Source of the DNA: Patescibacteria group bacterium
Lineage (GTDB): Bacteria; Patescibacteriota; Patescibacteriia; JAGPKW01
Assembly (NCBI GenBank): GCA_021734125.1
Contig: JAIPJN010000007.1
Location: 1 to 32,765 of the forward strand
Reading direction: 5' to 3'
DNA length: 32,765 bases
In this document: positions 17,505 to 27,754 of the stretch, in pieces
Layout of the letters: each line of letters begins with the position of its first letter
How positions within the stretch are numbered: the first letter of the stretch is position 1
The notes under the pieces: model-generated
The model's input: the letters and a program-made list of their open reading frames with translations, nothing else
The model's database searches: none
What the model was told of the DNA's origin: nothing
Made by a program: the position numbers and the translations under genes

Positions 17505-18134
17505 TTAATTATAATATATTTTTATAGGATCTCCTAAAACAACATCTCTTTTAATAAAGTTAATATTAAACCAAGAATCAATAAAAGCAAAAATCTCTCT
17601 AAAACTAAATTTAAACTGTAAAATATATTTTCTTAGATCAGCATTAACACCAACAGAATTAACACCTACTTTGTTACATAAATAAAGAGCCCTATTTAGA
17701 TGATAATCTTGGGTAACTAAAATAGCATTATTTACACTAAAAATTTTATCAGCTCTGACACAAGTACTATAAGTATTAAATCCTGCAAAATCAAGAACTA
17801 TATCTTTTTCTGGAACCCCAAGCTCTTTAGCATATTTCTTCATAGCTGTAGATTCATCATGATATTTTGTAGAATTATCTCCAGACATAAGTATTTTTTT
17901 AGCCTTTCCATTAAGATACAATTCAGAAGCAACTTTTACTCTATCAGCAAGAACATCAGAAGGAGAACCATCAGATTTTATACCAGCTCCAAAAACTATA
18001 ACAATATCTTTTTTAGGAACTTCTGAAAAATCATATTTTTTTAAATCTTGAATTTTCCAATCAAAAAAAATTAAAAATAATATATATATTATAATTACTA
18101 TTAAATAAATTAAAATGTTTTTATAAATTTTCAT
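17505..18134 (-). CDS. SanA/YdcF-like DUF218 protein
   Basis: VIVFGAGIKSDGSPSDVLADRVKVASELYLNGKAKKILMSGDN..., LVTQDYHLNRALYLC. Confidence 0.9.
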   Translation of the reverse strand: MKIYKNILIYLIVIIIYILFLIFFDWKIQDLKKYDFSEVPKKDIVIVFGAGIKSDGSPSDVLADRVKVASELYLNGKAKKILMSGDNSTKYHDESTAMKKYAKELGVPEKDIVLDFAGFNTYSTCVRADKIFSVNNAILVTQDYHLNRALYLCNKVGVNSVGVNADLRKYILQFKFSFREIFAFIDSWFNINFIKRDVVLGDPIKIYYN

Positions 18135-18137
18135 AAA

Positions 18138-18857
18138 TTAAGCTTTAGCAATTGCTATAACATATACTTTTTTAAAACCATATTTTCTAAGGCATATTGA
18201 ACATTCAGATAATGTACTTCCAGTAGTTATAACATCATCTAATAATAAAACAACAGAATTTTCTATATCTAAATTAGATATTTTTTCTAAATTACAGCCA
18301 AAAACACCCTTTAAATTTTTCCTTCTTTCTTTTTCAGAAAGAGTTGCTTGTTTTATTGTGTTTCTTGTTCTAAAAAGTATTTTATCATAAATATTAATTT
18401 TTGTTTTATAAGAAAAAGCTTCTGAAATTTTAAGAGTTTGATTATAACCTCTTTTTTTTAATCTTTTCTTGTGCATAGGAACAGGGACTAATAATATTTT
18501 ATAATTTTTAAAATAGGAATTTATATTATTTTCTACATAAAAATCACCTAAAATTTCTCCAAAAAATCTACATATATCATAAAATCCATTATATTTCATA
18601 TCTTTTAAAAGATTTTTTACATCTCTATAATTAAAAAGACAAAAAATACCATCAAAATGTTTATTTAAAGAACATTTTTTACATATTCCAAAATTACATT
18701 TATTTTTACAAAATAAACATTCATTCAAACTTACTTTATGAATAAGATTTAAACAATTTTTACATAAAAAATCACAAGTTTTTCCACAATTTATACACTT
18801 ATTTGGAAAGAAGGTATCTAATAAAAAATATTTTATTTTATAAAAAAATTTAGTCAT
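18138..18857 (-). CDS. comFC: ComF-family phosphoribosyltransferase-like protein
   Basis: N-terminal zinc-finger cysteines (FPNKCINCGKTCDFLCKNCL); VPVPMHKKRLKKRGYNQTLKIS; PRPP motif VVLLLDDVITTGSTLSEC. Confidence 0.93.
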   Translation of the reverse strand: MTKFFYKIKYFLLDTFFPNKCINCGKTCDFLCKNCLNLIHKVSLNECLFCKNKCNFGICKKCSLNKHFDGIFCLFNYRDVKNLLKDMKYNGFYDICRFFGEILGDFYVENNINSYFKNYKILLVPVPMHKKRLKKRGYNQTLKISEAFSYKTKINIYDKILFRTRNTIKQATLSEKERRKNLKGVFGCNLEKISNLDIENSVVLLLDDVITTGSTLSECSICLRKYGFKKVYVIAIAKA

Positions 18858-18910
18858 TAAATATATAATGACTAAAGTAAGTTAATATAATATTAAAAAA
18901 GAATAAATTT

Positions 18911-21355
18911 CTAATAAATTTTCAATTTTTTATTATTAACACGAATATTTAGCTCTTTTTTCGAAGAATCAGAAATAATAGAATTTACTATAACATCCTC
19001 AACATAATCAGATATAACAACTAATACAGATCTACCGCCTTTATTTAATTTCAAAGATTCTTTTGTTAAAAAATCAACAACCTTTACACTATAATTAACA
19101 GTAATATTTTTTTCTTTATATATTTTATTTTTTAATTTTTCTAAATTTAATTTAACAATATTTTTAATCTCAGAAGAAGAAAGTTCGTTAAAAATAGATA
19201 TTTTATCAATTCTATTTAAAAATTCTGGAGAAAAATAATCTTTTGATAAATCATTAATCAATTCAATTTTTTTATCTTTTTTATTTTTTTCTTCATCTAA
19301 AACAGGAAAACCAATATCAGTAGTTTCTGAAACTTCATCTATTCCTAAACTTGAAGTCATTATTATAATATTATTTTTAAAACTAATTTTTTTACCTAAA
19401 GCATCAATTATATAACCATCATCTAAAACTTGTAATAATAAATTAAGAATTTTTGGATGTGCTTTTTCAATTTCATCAAATAAAACAACACTATATGGAT
19501 TCCTTTTTACAGAATCAGTAAGCTTTCCACCTTCTCTAAATCCAACATAACCAGCAGGAGCTCCAATCAAAGAAGTTATTCCTATTGCCTCCGAATATTC
19601 ACTCATATCAAACCTCACAAGGCTATCATCTTTACCAAAAAAACTTTTAGCAAGTATTTTAGCTGTTTCAGTTTTTCCAGAACCAGAAGGACCAACAAAT
19701 AAAAAAGAAGATAATGGTTTATTTTTATTATTAATACCAACTATACCCCTTTTTATACCCAATACAACATCATTTATAACTTTTTCTTGACCTATTATAT
19801 TAGATTTTAAATCTTTTTCTAATAATTTTATTCTGGTTCCAAAATCCATAAGAAGTATATTTTCAATAGGAACACCAGAAATACTAGAAACTATTTCTGC
19901 TACATCTTCAAGTTTAACTTCACCTAATATTTTTTTAGACTTAGAAGATTTAGTTAAAGAATTTATTTTAGTTTTTACAGAATCTTCTTCATACTTTATT
20001 TCTAAAACTTTATTAAAATCTTCATTATCTATATAAAAAGCCCTCTTATCTCTTAAATCATCAAGGTTTTTATATAATGTAGCAATTTCCCTATTTATAG
20101 ATTTTTTAGAATTTTTTATTCTCACCCTAGAAGAAGCTTCATCCAATAAATCTAGCGCTTTATCTGGAAAATTTTTATTATTAATATATCTAGCAGATAA
20201 ATTAACAGAAGCTTTTAAAGCGTCATCTGAAATTTTAACATTATGAAAAGATTCATAATAATTTTTTAAATTTTTAACTAATTCTAAAGTTTCTTTTTCA
20301 GTGGGTTCATTAATAAAAACAGGTTGAAATCTTCTTTCTAAGGCAGAATCTTTTTCTATAAATTGTCTATATTCATCATATGTAGTAGCACCTATAAACC
20401 TTACATTTCCTTTAGATAAGGCTGGTTTTAATATATTAGCAGTATCTTGATTCCCAGAATTAGCTCCAGATCCTACTATAGAATGAATTTCATCTATAAA
20501 AAGTATAACAGAAGAATCACTGGCTTCATCAATTATATCTTTTAATCTATTTTCAAATTCACCCCTAAAAGAAGCTCCAGCTATCATAGAATTTATATCT
20601 AGAGAAAGTATTCTGGTACCAAAAAGTACATCAGGAATGTCTCCTTGCATAATTTTTTTAGCAAGACCTTCAACAATAGCAGTTTTACCAACTCCAGCCT
20701 CGCCTAGTAAAATTGGATTATTTTTATATCTCCTAGATAAAATATATATTAACCTTTCTATTTCTTTATCTCTATTAATAACAGGATCTATATCCTTTTG
20801 AACTTCTGGGTCAGTTAAATCTAATGAAAAATAATCTATAGTATTAGTTTCCCTTTTATAATAATCTTGCATTTCAACATCAGAAGTTTCTAAAAAATTT
20901 GAAACACTTTTAAAAACTCCAATTAAATTTTTTGATATTTCATTATGCTTTATATTATTTTTTCCAAAAAAACTTTTTAATTCTTTATCTTTACTTTTTA
21001 ATATAGAATAAAGTAAATGTTCAGTTCCTACATAATAATGTTCATAGCAAGTAGCAATTAAAATAGAATTATCAAGTATATTTCTTGCTTCCATGCTAAA
21101 ATATTTTTTATCTAAAAGAAATTTAGAAACAGTAGGAATTTTAATATTTTCAATATTTAAAGTCTTTTCGTTTATATTAAAATTTTTTAATATACTATTT
21201 GCTAAAGTATCTTTCGTTAAAATTAAAGAAATAAAAAGATCTAAAGGAACTATATATTCCCTTCCATTATTTTTTGCATAAAAATAAGCAAAAAAACATA
21301 TTCTATTAAAATTAGAACTAAATTTAGATGAATTTTCTTTAACTTCTTTTGTCAT
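18911..21355 (-). CDS. clpC: Clp ATPase, ClpC/ClpA type
   Basis: Clp_N repeats; two Walker A (GEAGVGKTA, GPSGSGKTE); Walker B LFIDEIH and LFDEIEKAHP; ClpP-docking-like IGF in TTDIGFPV. Confidence 0.95.
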   Translation of the reverse strand: MTKEVKENSSKFSSNFNRICFFAYFYAKNNGREYIVPLDLFISLILTKDTLANSILKNFNINEKTLNIENIKIPTVSKFLLDKKYFSMEARNILDNSILIATCYEHYYVGTEHLLYSILKSKDKELKSFFGKNNIKHNEISKNLIGVFKSVSNFLETSDVEMQDYYKRETNTIDYFSLDLTDPEVQKDIDPVINRDKEIERLIYILSRRYKNNPILLGEAGVGKTAIVEGLAKKIMQGDIPDVLFGTRILSLDINSMIAGASFRGEFENRLKDIIDEASDSSVILFIDEIHSIVGSGANSGNQDTANILKPALSKGNVRFIGATTYDEYRQFIEKDSALERRFQPVFINEPTEKETLELVKNLKNYYESFHNVKISDDALKASVNLSARYINNKNFPDKALDLLDEASSRVRIKNSKKSINREIATLYKNLDDLRDKRAFYIDNEDFNKVLEIKYEEDSVKTKINSLTKSSKSKKILGEVKLEDVAEIVSSISGVPIENILLMDFGTRIKLLEKDLKSNIIGQEKVINDVVLGIKRGIVGINNKNKPLSSFLFVGPSGSGKTETAKILAKSFFGKDDSLVRFDMSEYSEAIGITSLIGAPAGYVGFREGGKLTDSVKRNPYSVVLFDEIEKAHPKILNLLLQVLDDGYIIDALGKKISFKNNIIIMTSSLGIDEVSETTDIGFPVLDEEKNKKDKKIELINDLSKDYFSPEFLNRIDKISIFNELSSSEIKNIVKLNLEKLKNKIYKEKNITVNYSVKVVDFLTKESLKLNKGGRSVLVVISDYVEDVIVNSIISDSSKKELNIRVNNKKLKIY

Positions 21356-21358
21356 AAA

Positions 21359-21781
21359 TTATAAATCTAAAACTTTATCCATAGCGATGTTAGCAAGTTC
21401 ATCAGCTCTAGTATTAAATTCTCTTCTAACATCTTGAAAGGATATACTATCAAAATTAGGCAAAATTTCAAGTATTTCTTTATAAATTAATTTTAAATCA
21501 CTATTTTTAACTTTATATTCACCATTTAATTGCCTAACAATCAACTGGGAATCTAAATAACAATCAACCACTTTCAACCCAAGTTCAGCAGCTCTTTTTA
21601 AAGCCCATAAAATAGCTTGATATTCTGCTTGATTATTAGTAGTAATTCCAATATATTCATCATGTTCTTCTATTAATTCAAGTTCGCTATTAGGAAGTTT
21701 TTTTTCAATAACAATCCCTATTCCTGAATGCCCAGGATTTCCTCTTGAACCTCCGTCTGTATGAATTATATATTTAGCCAT
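21359..21781 (-). CDS. rnhA: Ribonuclease HI family protein
   Basis: IIHTDGGSRGNPGHSGIGIVI, NNQAEYQAILWAL, DSQLIVRQLNGEYKVKN, RADELANIAMD. Confidence 0.93.
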   Translation of the reverse strand: MAKYIIHTDGGSRGNPGHSGIGIVIEKKLPNSELELIEEHDEYIGITTNNQAEYQAILWALKRAAELGLKVVDCYLDSQLIVRQLNGEYKVKNSDLKLIYKEILEILPNFDSISFQDVRREFNTRADELANIAMDKVLDL

Positions 21782-21787
21782 ATTTTT

Positions 21788-23500
21788 CTAATTTAATTTT
21801 TTATAATCAATAAATTTTAATCTAATTTCAGAAACCCCTCTCCAAATATTTTCTTCTATTTCATAAACTAAATCTATTTCATCTCCTATTGAAATATCTG
21901 AAGAAAGTGAAGCTTTAGAAAAAGCTATAACATTAAAATAATTATTATCCTGAGAAACCGTAAATTTAAAATGATCAAAAGTTTTACCAAAAATTTTAGT
22001 GTCAGTTACTTTAAGTTTTTTTGAAGAAAAAATTGGTTTTTCATTATCTTTTCCAAAAGGCTCTAATTTAGAAATGTCTTCTAATAAATTCCTATTAATA
22101 TTAGACAATTTTATATCAAGATCAATACTAATTTTTTTAAAAATAGAATCAGGAGTATTAAATTTATTAAAATCAGAAATAACAGAATTTCTAAAATCTT
22201 CATAATTTTTTTCTTCTAAAGAACACCCACAAGCCATTTTGTGACCACCATATTTAAGTAAATACTTTTCATTCTTTTTTAAAGCTTCTGTAATATCATA
22301 ACCATCAAGACTTCTACCAGAACCAACTAATAATCCGTCTGTAAAAGTAAATACAAAACAAGGTAAATTATAATATTCTTTAATTTTAGAAGCAGCAAGA
22401 CCAACAAGACCAACAGATAAGTCATCGGCCCTTATAATAACAATAGATTTCATTTCTTTATTTTCAGAAATAAATTTTGAAAAGAAAGAAGAAACAACTT
22501 TTTGTCTATTAGTATTTAGTCTAGATAAACTTCTAACATAAGAAGATATAGATTCTTTATCTTTTTCTTTTAATAAATAAAAAGCAGTATTAGCATGGTC
22601 CATTCTACCAGCTGCATTAAGCCTAGGACCAATAACAAAACCAATATCCGAAGAAGTTATATTATCTTTCTTTATAGTAGTTTTTATAAGCTCTTTTAAA
22701 CCTGCATTTCTTGTTTTATTTAAAACTAAAAGTCCATACTTTAAAAAAGCTCTATTTTCAGATACTACAGGCATAATATCAGTCACTATAGAAATAGCAA
22801 CTAAATCTAAATTCCATTTTAACCAAGCAGAAAGATCATCTTTTTTCTTCTTATCTTTGTAAGACAAGGCTATAGCTTGACATAATTTAAAAGCAACTCC
22901 ACAACCTGATAATTCAGAAAAAGGATAATTAGAATTTTTCATTTTAGGATCAATTATAGCAATTGCACATTTTGGTGTTCTTTTTGGATCTTCTACATGA
23001 TGATCTGTAATAATAACATCAATTCCTAAATCTTTTGAATAACTAACACAATCACAATTTACAATTCCAGTATCTACTGTAATTATAAGTGAAACATTAT
23101 TATTTTTTATATAATTGTTTAATGCATCTTTATTAAGTCCATAACCTTCAGTCTCTCTATTTGGAATATAATGAATAACATTACCTTTTATTTTTCTAAT
23201 AAAATTATAAAGCAAAAAACAAGAAGTAACTCCATCAGCATCATAATCACCATAAATACAAATTTTTTCTTTTTTAGAAACTGCTTTTTTTATTCTATCA
23301 ATAGCTAATTTAATGGAATTAAATTTATAAGGATCTATAATGTCTCTTTCATAAGAAGGATTTAAAAAAGATTCCATTTCTCCTTTTGTATATAATTTTT
23401 TTCTAATTAAAATATCAAAAAGAGTTTTGGAAATCCCTAGATCTTCAGGAGAAAAATCAACTTTTTTATTTTTTTTATATTCCCATTTTATGTTCATCAA
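21788..23500 (-). CDS. recJ: Single-stranded-DNA-specific exonuclease RecJ
   Basis: IYGDYDADGVTSCFLLY, ITVDTGI, ITDHHVE, GPRLNAAGRMDHA, KYGGHKMACGCSLE. Confidence 0.96.
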   Translation of the reverse strand: MMNIKWEYKKNKKVDFSPEDLGISKTLFDILIRKKLYTKGEMESFLNPSYERDIIDPYKFNSIKLAIDRIKKAVSKKEKICIYGDYDADGVTSCFLLYNFIRKIKGNVIHYIPNRETEGYGLNKDALNNYIKNNNVSLIITVDTGIVNCDCVSYSKDLGIDVIITDHHVEDPKRTPKCAIAIIDPKMKNSNYPFSELSGCGVAFKLCQAIALSYKDKKKKDDLSAWLKWNLDLVAISIVTDIMPVVSENRAFLKYGLLVLNKTRNAGLKELIKTTIKKDNITSSDIGFVIGPRLNAAGRMDHANTAFYLLKEKDKESISSYVRSLSRLNTNRQKVVSSFFSKFISENKEMKSIVIIRADDLSVGLVGLAASKIKEYYNLPCFVFTFTDGLLVGSGRSLDGYDITEALKKNEKYLLKYGGHKMACGCSLEEKNYEDFRNSVISDFNKFNTPDSIFKKISIDLDIKLSNINRNLLEDISKLEPFGKDNEKPIFSSKKLKVTDTKIFGKTFDHFKFTVSQDNNYFNVIAFSKASLSSDISIGDEIDLVYEIEENIWRGVSEIRLKFIDYKKLN

Positions 23501-23558
23501 AAAAATTACTAAAAAATATTCAGAATTCCATTATAACATATAATATATAAATTATTAG

Positions 23559-24737
23559 TTATAGAAGTTTAGATATTTTACTTTTAGGAGTTGAAAAATA
23601 ATTAAAGACTACCTTTCTATCATAAAAAAGATAATCTATATCATCTGAGAAACCATTTTTTAAAATAAAATCACATGTTCTATTACCTATAGAAGCTCCA
23701 AAAACTGAGGTTTTAGATCTATTTACAAAAACATCCATAATCATCTTACTTCCATTAGTAAATCTAGCATTTTCAGTAAAACCTAAAAGCCCAGACCATA
23801 AAATAATCTCTCCACATCTGAAAAAAGAGGTATATATTTTTATAGTTTCAGGACCAACATCACAAACATAACCCGTTTTACCTATATCTTCTATTTTTTT
23901 TCTAACTACATTTTTTTCTTTTGTTTTATTATCAGAAACAACTAAATCTACAGGAAAAATTATTTTTTTATCATATTTTTTAATTAAATTATTTATTTTT
24001 TCTCTATCAATTTTAGAAAATTCTGTAATCCCAACTCTAAAACCAGAAACTTTTATAAAAGCAAGAGCTATTTCTCCTCCTAAAAGAACCCTATAATCTT
24101 TTTTTAATAAATTTTCAATAAATAAAATACGATTTTCTTCATATAAACCAGAAACTAAAGCAATTTTATTTTTATTCCCAGTTTTATATATTTTATCTAA
24201 ATTATCAAAATCTTCTTCAAAACTATAACCTATATAATTTTTTGTGTTTTTAAGTAAAGATAAATAAAGCTTATCATCTGAATATAAACTAGAAAAGTCA
24301 TCAAAAACTGAAATAGAAATAAAAGATCTTAAAAATTTAGATAAATCATTTTTACTTAAAGTTCTACTTATATAAGAATTAAGATTTTTTAGAATCAAAA
24401 CATCACCATCTTTCATAATATCAATAACTTCAAGAATTTTTCTTATATCAGGATTGTCATAAAAAATAACTTGGGAATTAAATTTTGGATTTAATTTTAA
24501 TAATTTTTCAAAATTTCTAGTTATCAACCCAATTTCAGAATCTGAACTTGGTGCAATTATAATTTTAGAACCTAAAAAAGATAATTTTTCTATAGTTTCA
24601 AGATGTTTTCTATATTTAGTATCGTTATCAATTTTTGTAGATTTTTTATCAGACCTAAAATTAACACCAAAATCACAAAAAACCAAAGAATTTTTACCTT
24701 TTAAGTTTTTAAGTCTATTTATGCTAGAATAAGACAT
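23559..24737 (-). CDS. Divergent phosphoglycerate-kinase-fold protein, probably a pseudoenzyme
   Basis: Whole-length PGK-like layout (VFCDFGVNFRSD, IGYSFEEDFDNL, LGGEIALAFIKVSGFRVG, FPVDLVVSDN, DVGPETIKIY, ILWSGLLGFTENARFTNGSKMI), but several catalytic/binding motifs are missing. Confidence 0.75.
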   Translation of the reverse strand: MSYSSINRLKNLKGKNSLVFCDFGVNFRSDKKSTKIDNDTKYRKHLETIEKLSFLGSKIIIAPSSDSEIGLITRNFEKLLKLNPKFNSQVIFYDNPDIRKILEVIDIMKDGDVLILKNLNSYISRTLSKNDLSKFLRSFISISVFDDFSSLYSDDKLYLSLLKNTKNYIGYSFEEDFDNLDKIYKTGNKNKIALVSGLYEENRILFIENLLKKDYRVLLGGEIALAFIKVSGFRVGITEFSKIDREKINNLIKKYDKKIIFPVDLVVSDNKTKEKNVVRKKIEDIGKTGYVCDVGPETIKIYTSFFRCGEIILWSGLLGFTENARFTNGSKMIMDVFVNRSKTSVFGASIGNRTCDFILKNGFSDDIDYLFYDRKVVFNYFSTPKSKISKLL

Positions 24738-24805
24738 AATATATTATATAAACCTTTTTATTATAAATATATTATAACATTTTAATAAACAAAAAAACAC
24801 CCTCT

Positions 24806-24843
24806 TTTAAAAAAATAAAGAACGAACATTGTTCGCCCTTTAA
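24806..24843 (-). terminator. Rho-independent terminator of the rpsB-tsf unit
   Basis: Minus strand AAAGGGCGAAC-aat-GTTCGTTCTTTATTTTTTT. Confidence 0.65.
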
Positions 24844-24874
24844 TTTTTATATTAAGATATTTTTACAAAAACAT

Positions 24875-25711
24875 TTAAGCACCAATTTCATAAAATTTAA
24901 AATATGAAACAAAAGCGTCTTTTTCAAAAGAAGAAACAAGATTTTCTATAATTTTACTATCATCTTTTACAAAAGCTTGTTTTATTAAACAATTTTCAGA
25001 ATAAAATTTATTTATTCTTCCTTCCATTATTTTTTCAACAATTTCTTTTGGCTTAGAAGCCATATCAGGTTGAGAAGATAAAACTTCTTTTTCCTCTTCT
25101 ATAACAGAAGCAGGAATATCTTCTACTTTTAAATATGAAGGTTTCATAGCAACTGTATGCATAGCAACATCATTTGCAACATTTTTCATTTTAGTAATAT
25201 CAGAAACATTACTTATTTCACAAATAGAACCAGCAGAACCATCAAAATGAACATATGAACCAATAATTCCATTTTCTGATTCTTTTCTATCAAATCTTTT
25301 GATTTCAATTTTTTCTTTAAATTTTAAAACTAAATCATCATATAATGATTTTATTTTATTTCCAGAAAATTCAGCTTCCATAAGTTCTTCTACAGAAGAA
25401 ACAGCATTTTTACAAATAGTTTCTGCAAGAATATTAGAAAACTTTACAAATTCTTCGTTTTTTCCTACAAAATCAGTTTCACAATTTATTTCTACTATAG
25501 ATCCTATTTTTCCATCTTCTGAAATAAAAGAAGCAATCTGTCCTTCTTTAGTTTCTTTATCAGCTCTTTTACCAGCAATTTGTTGCCCTTTTTTTCTTAA
25601 AAAAGTAACAGCATCTTCAAAATTATTATTTGATTCAGATAATGCTTTTTTGCAATCCATCATTCCAGCTCCAGTAATATCTCTTAATTTTTTAATAAGT
25701 TCAATAGACAT
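24875..25711 (-). CDS. tsf: Elongation factor Ts
   Basis: IKKLRDITGAGMMDCKKALSESNNNFEDAVTFLRKKG; IVEINCETDFVGKNEEF; follows rpsB. Confidence 0.98.
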   Translation of the reverse strand: MSIELIKKLRDITGAGMMDCKKALSESNNNFEDAVTFLRKKGQQIAGKRADKETKEGQIASFISEDGKIGSIVEINCETDFVGKNEEFVKFSNILAETICKNAVSSVEELMEAEFSGNKIKSLYDDLVLKFKEKIEIKRFDRKESENGIIGSYVHFDGSAGSICEISNVSDITKMKNVANDVAMHTVAMKPSYLKVEDIPASVIEEEKEVLSSQPDMASKPKEIVEKIMEGRINKFYSENCLIKQAFVKDDSKIIENLVSSFEKDAFVSYFKFYEIGA

Positions 25712-25742
25712 AAAAATTTTATTTATTGTTTATAAAATATTT

Positions 25743-26486
25743 TTATTCTTTTTCAGAATCTTTTTTTTCTTTATCTTTTTTTTCTTTATTTTCTTTTAAT
25801 TCTTTTTTTGATTCATTTATTTGTTTTGAGACAACATCAAGTATTAATTCTATTGAAGAAACAGCTTCATCATTTGCAGGAATAGGATAATCTACAGGAG
25901 TAGGATTAGTATTAGTATCACAAATACCTATAATAGGTATATTTTTTAATTTAGATTCTAAAACAGCAGTTTTTTGATTTTTTACAGAAACCAAAAATAC
26001 AGCACCAGGAAGTTCTTTCATACCCTTAATACCACCAATTAATTTATTCATTTTTGTAATTTCTCTAGTTAAAACTATAGATTCTTTTTTTGTATATTTA
26101 GAAAAATTAGTAGTTTCTTTTTCTTCTTCTAATTTATTTAATTTTTTTATAGAATTTAAAACAGTTTTAAAATTAGTAAACATTCCACCAATCCATCTAA
26201 GATTTACATATGGCATATCACAAACTTCTGAATATTTTTTTACAAGTTCTCTAGATTGCTTTCTTGTTCCAACAAAAAGAACTTTTTTACCTGATTTTAC
26301 AACCTCATCTATCTTTTTAAAACTAGACTCTAAAGATTCTTGAGTCTTTTCTAAATTTATTATATGTACGTTATTCTTGATTGTGTATATATAGCTTTCC
26401 GCTTTAGGATGCCATTTAGACACAACATGCCCAAAATGTACACCTGACTTGAGCATTTCATCCAATGAAGGAATTTTAAAAGACAT
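25743..26486 (-). CDS. rpsB: 30S ribosomal protein S2
   Basis: MLKSGVHFGHVVSKWHPKAESYIY, NVHIINLEKT, VLFVGTRKQ, VNLRWIGGMFTNF, IPIIGICDTNTNP; Lys/Glu-rich C-terminal tail. Confidence 0.98.
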   Translation of the reverse strand: MSFKIPSLDEMLKSGVHFGHVVSKWHPKAESYIYTIKNNVHIINLEKTQESLESSFKKIDEVVKSGKKVLFVGTRKQSRELVKKYSEVCDMPYVNLRWIGGMFTNFKTVLNSIKKLNKLEEEKETTNFSKYTKKESIVLTREITKMNKLIGGIKGMKELPGAVFLVSVKNQKTAVLESKLKNIPIIGICDTNTNPTPVDYPIPANDEAVSSIELILDVVSKQINESKKELKENKEKKDKEKKDSEKE

Positions 26487-26575
26487 AAAAATATCTAATT
26501 AATTAATTAAAATAAAAAATACAATTGCAAGTATATTAGCATCAAAATAACTATTCTGCAAGATTAAAATAAAAA

Positions 26576-27436
26576 TTATTCTTCTTTTTCTTTTCTTATC
26601 ATTATAATTCTACCATCAAAAAAAGATTTAATTTCATATTTTTTTCCAAATAACTCTTGAATTTTATCATAATGCCCTTTACCAACTTCTAAAAATAGTG
26701 TTCCTGATTTTTTTAATTTAGGTAAATATTTTTTTATAGCTTTTTTTATTATCGAAAAACCATCATAAGAAGCATATAAAGCAAAATTAGGTTCATATTT
26801 TAAATCTAAAACAGAATCATCATTAAAATCTAAACTACCTTTTTTTATATAAGGAAGATTAGCAACTATAATATCAAATTTAGTAATTCCAAAAGTTGGT
26901 AAATTTCCCCTTTTAATTTTTACATTTCCTAACCCAAACTTTTCAAAATTATATTTAGCTATATTTAAAGCAGAAGAAGATATATCAACAGCATAAGGAT
27001 TAATAGAAACAGTAGAACAACATTTTTTTAATTCTTTACATAAAGTAACCAAAATACAACCTGAACCAGTACCTATATCTAATATATTTATCCTTTTATT
27101 ATATAAATTACCTGCACTTCCTAATATTAATTCTATAAGCTCTTCAGTAAGAGGTCTAGGAATCATAACTCCTTTTTCAACTTTAAATTTTCTATTATAA
27201 AATTCTTTTTCTTTTATTATATAAGCTATAGGTTCATGCTTTAATCTTCTTTTAAAGAGTTTGTTAAATTCCTTCATCTCTTTTTTATCAAGATTTCTAT
27301 CATGTTGAATAAAAAGCTGAGCTTTATCTATTTTTAAAAAATAACAAAGCATTAATTCGATATCTAAATTAGGAGAAGTAAAACCTTTTTGAGAAAGTGT
27401 ATTAGAATATTTATATAATATATCTTCAATTTTCAT
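26576..27436 (-). CDS. prmC: Release factor glutamine N5-methyltransferase
   Basis: ILDIGTGSGCILVTL, VANLPYIKKG (NLPY in place of the classical NPPY), EVGKGHYDKI. Confidence 0.93.
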   Translation of the reverse strand: MKIEDILYKYSNTLSQKGFTSPNLDIELMLCYFLKIDKAQLFIQHDRNLDKKEMKEFNKLFKRRLKHEPIAYIIKEKEFYNRKFKVEKGVMIPRPLTEELIELILGSAGNLYNKRINILDIGTGSGCILVTLCKELKKCCSTVSINPYAVDISSSALNIAKYNFEKFGLGNVKIKRGNLPTFGITKFDIIVANLPYIKKGSLDFNDDSVLDLKYEPNFALYASYDGFSIIKKAIKKYLPKLKKSGTLFLEVGKGHYDKIQELFGKKYEIKSFFDGRIIMIRKEKEE

Positions 27437-27477
27437 AAACCTTTTTATTATTACAACACCATTTTAACATATTTTAA

Positions 27478-27507
27478 TAAAAATAGCCCACATTTAAAAG
27501 TGGGCTT
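27478..27507 (-). terminator. Rho-independent terminator upstream of prmC
   Basis: Minus strand AGCCCAC-ttttaaat-GTGGGCTATTTTTATT. Confidence 0.8.
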
Positions 27508-27655
27508 ACTAAATAAATTTTATTCGACAACTCCTAATTCTACAAGATAAATGTAGAATTACATGCCACAAATTTAGTTTATTATGTTTATAGAAAGTGG
27601 CTTTTGGAAGTTTGAAGAATAAAATTAGAAAGTTAATGCTAATACATTCCAATTT

Positions 27656-27754
27656 TTATTCTCCTCCAATTCTAAAACTAGAAACGTCGTTAGAATAAAT
27701 AGTTTTCTTCTTTTTATTAGACCTTGCCTCCTTTGAAAAAAAGTTTTCTACCAA
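27656..27754 (-). CDS. Candidate 32-aa leader/small ORF (TTG start)
   Basis: AAGGAGGTAAAGTTTG gives SD plus TTG; translation MVENFFSKEARSNKKKKTIYSNDVSSFRIGGE*. No homology recognised. Confidence 0.3.
   Translation of the reverse strand: MVENFFSKEARSNKKKKTIYSNDVSSFRIGGE

Noticed and set aside
21093-21281. 62-aa plus-strand ORF
   Set aside because: Antisense to clpC.
21999-22205. 68-aa plus-strand ORF
   Set aside because: Antisense to recJ.
25299-25799. 166-aa plus-strand ORF
   Set aside because: Antisense to tsf and the end of rpsB; its low-complexity FFIFF tail is the complement of Lys/Glu codons.
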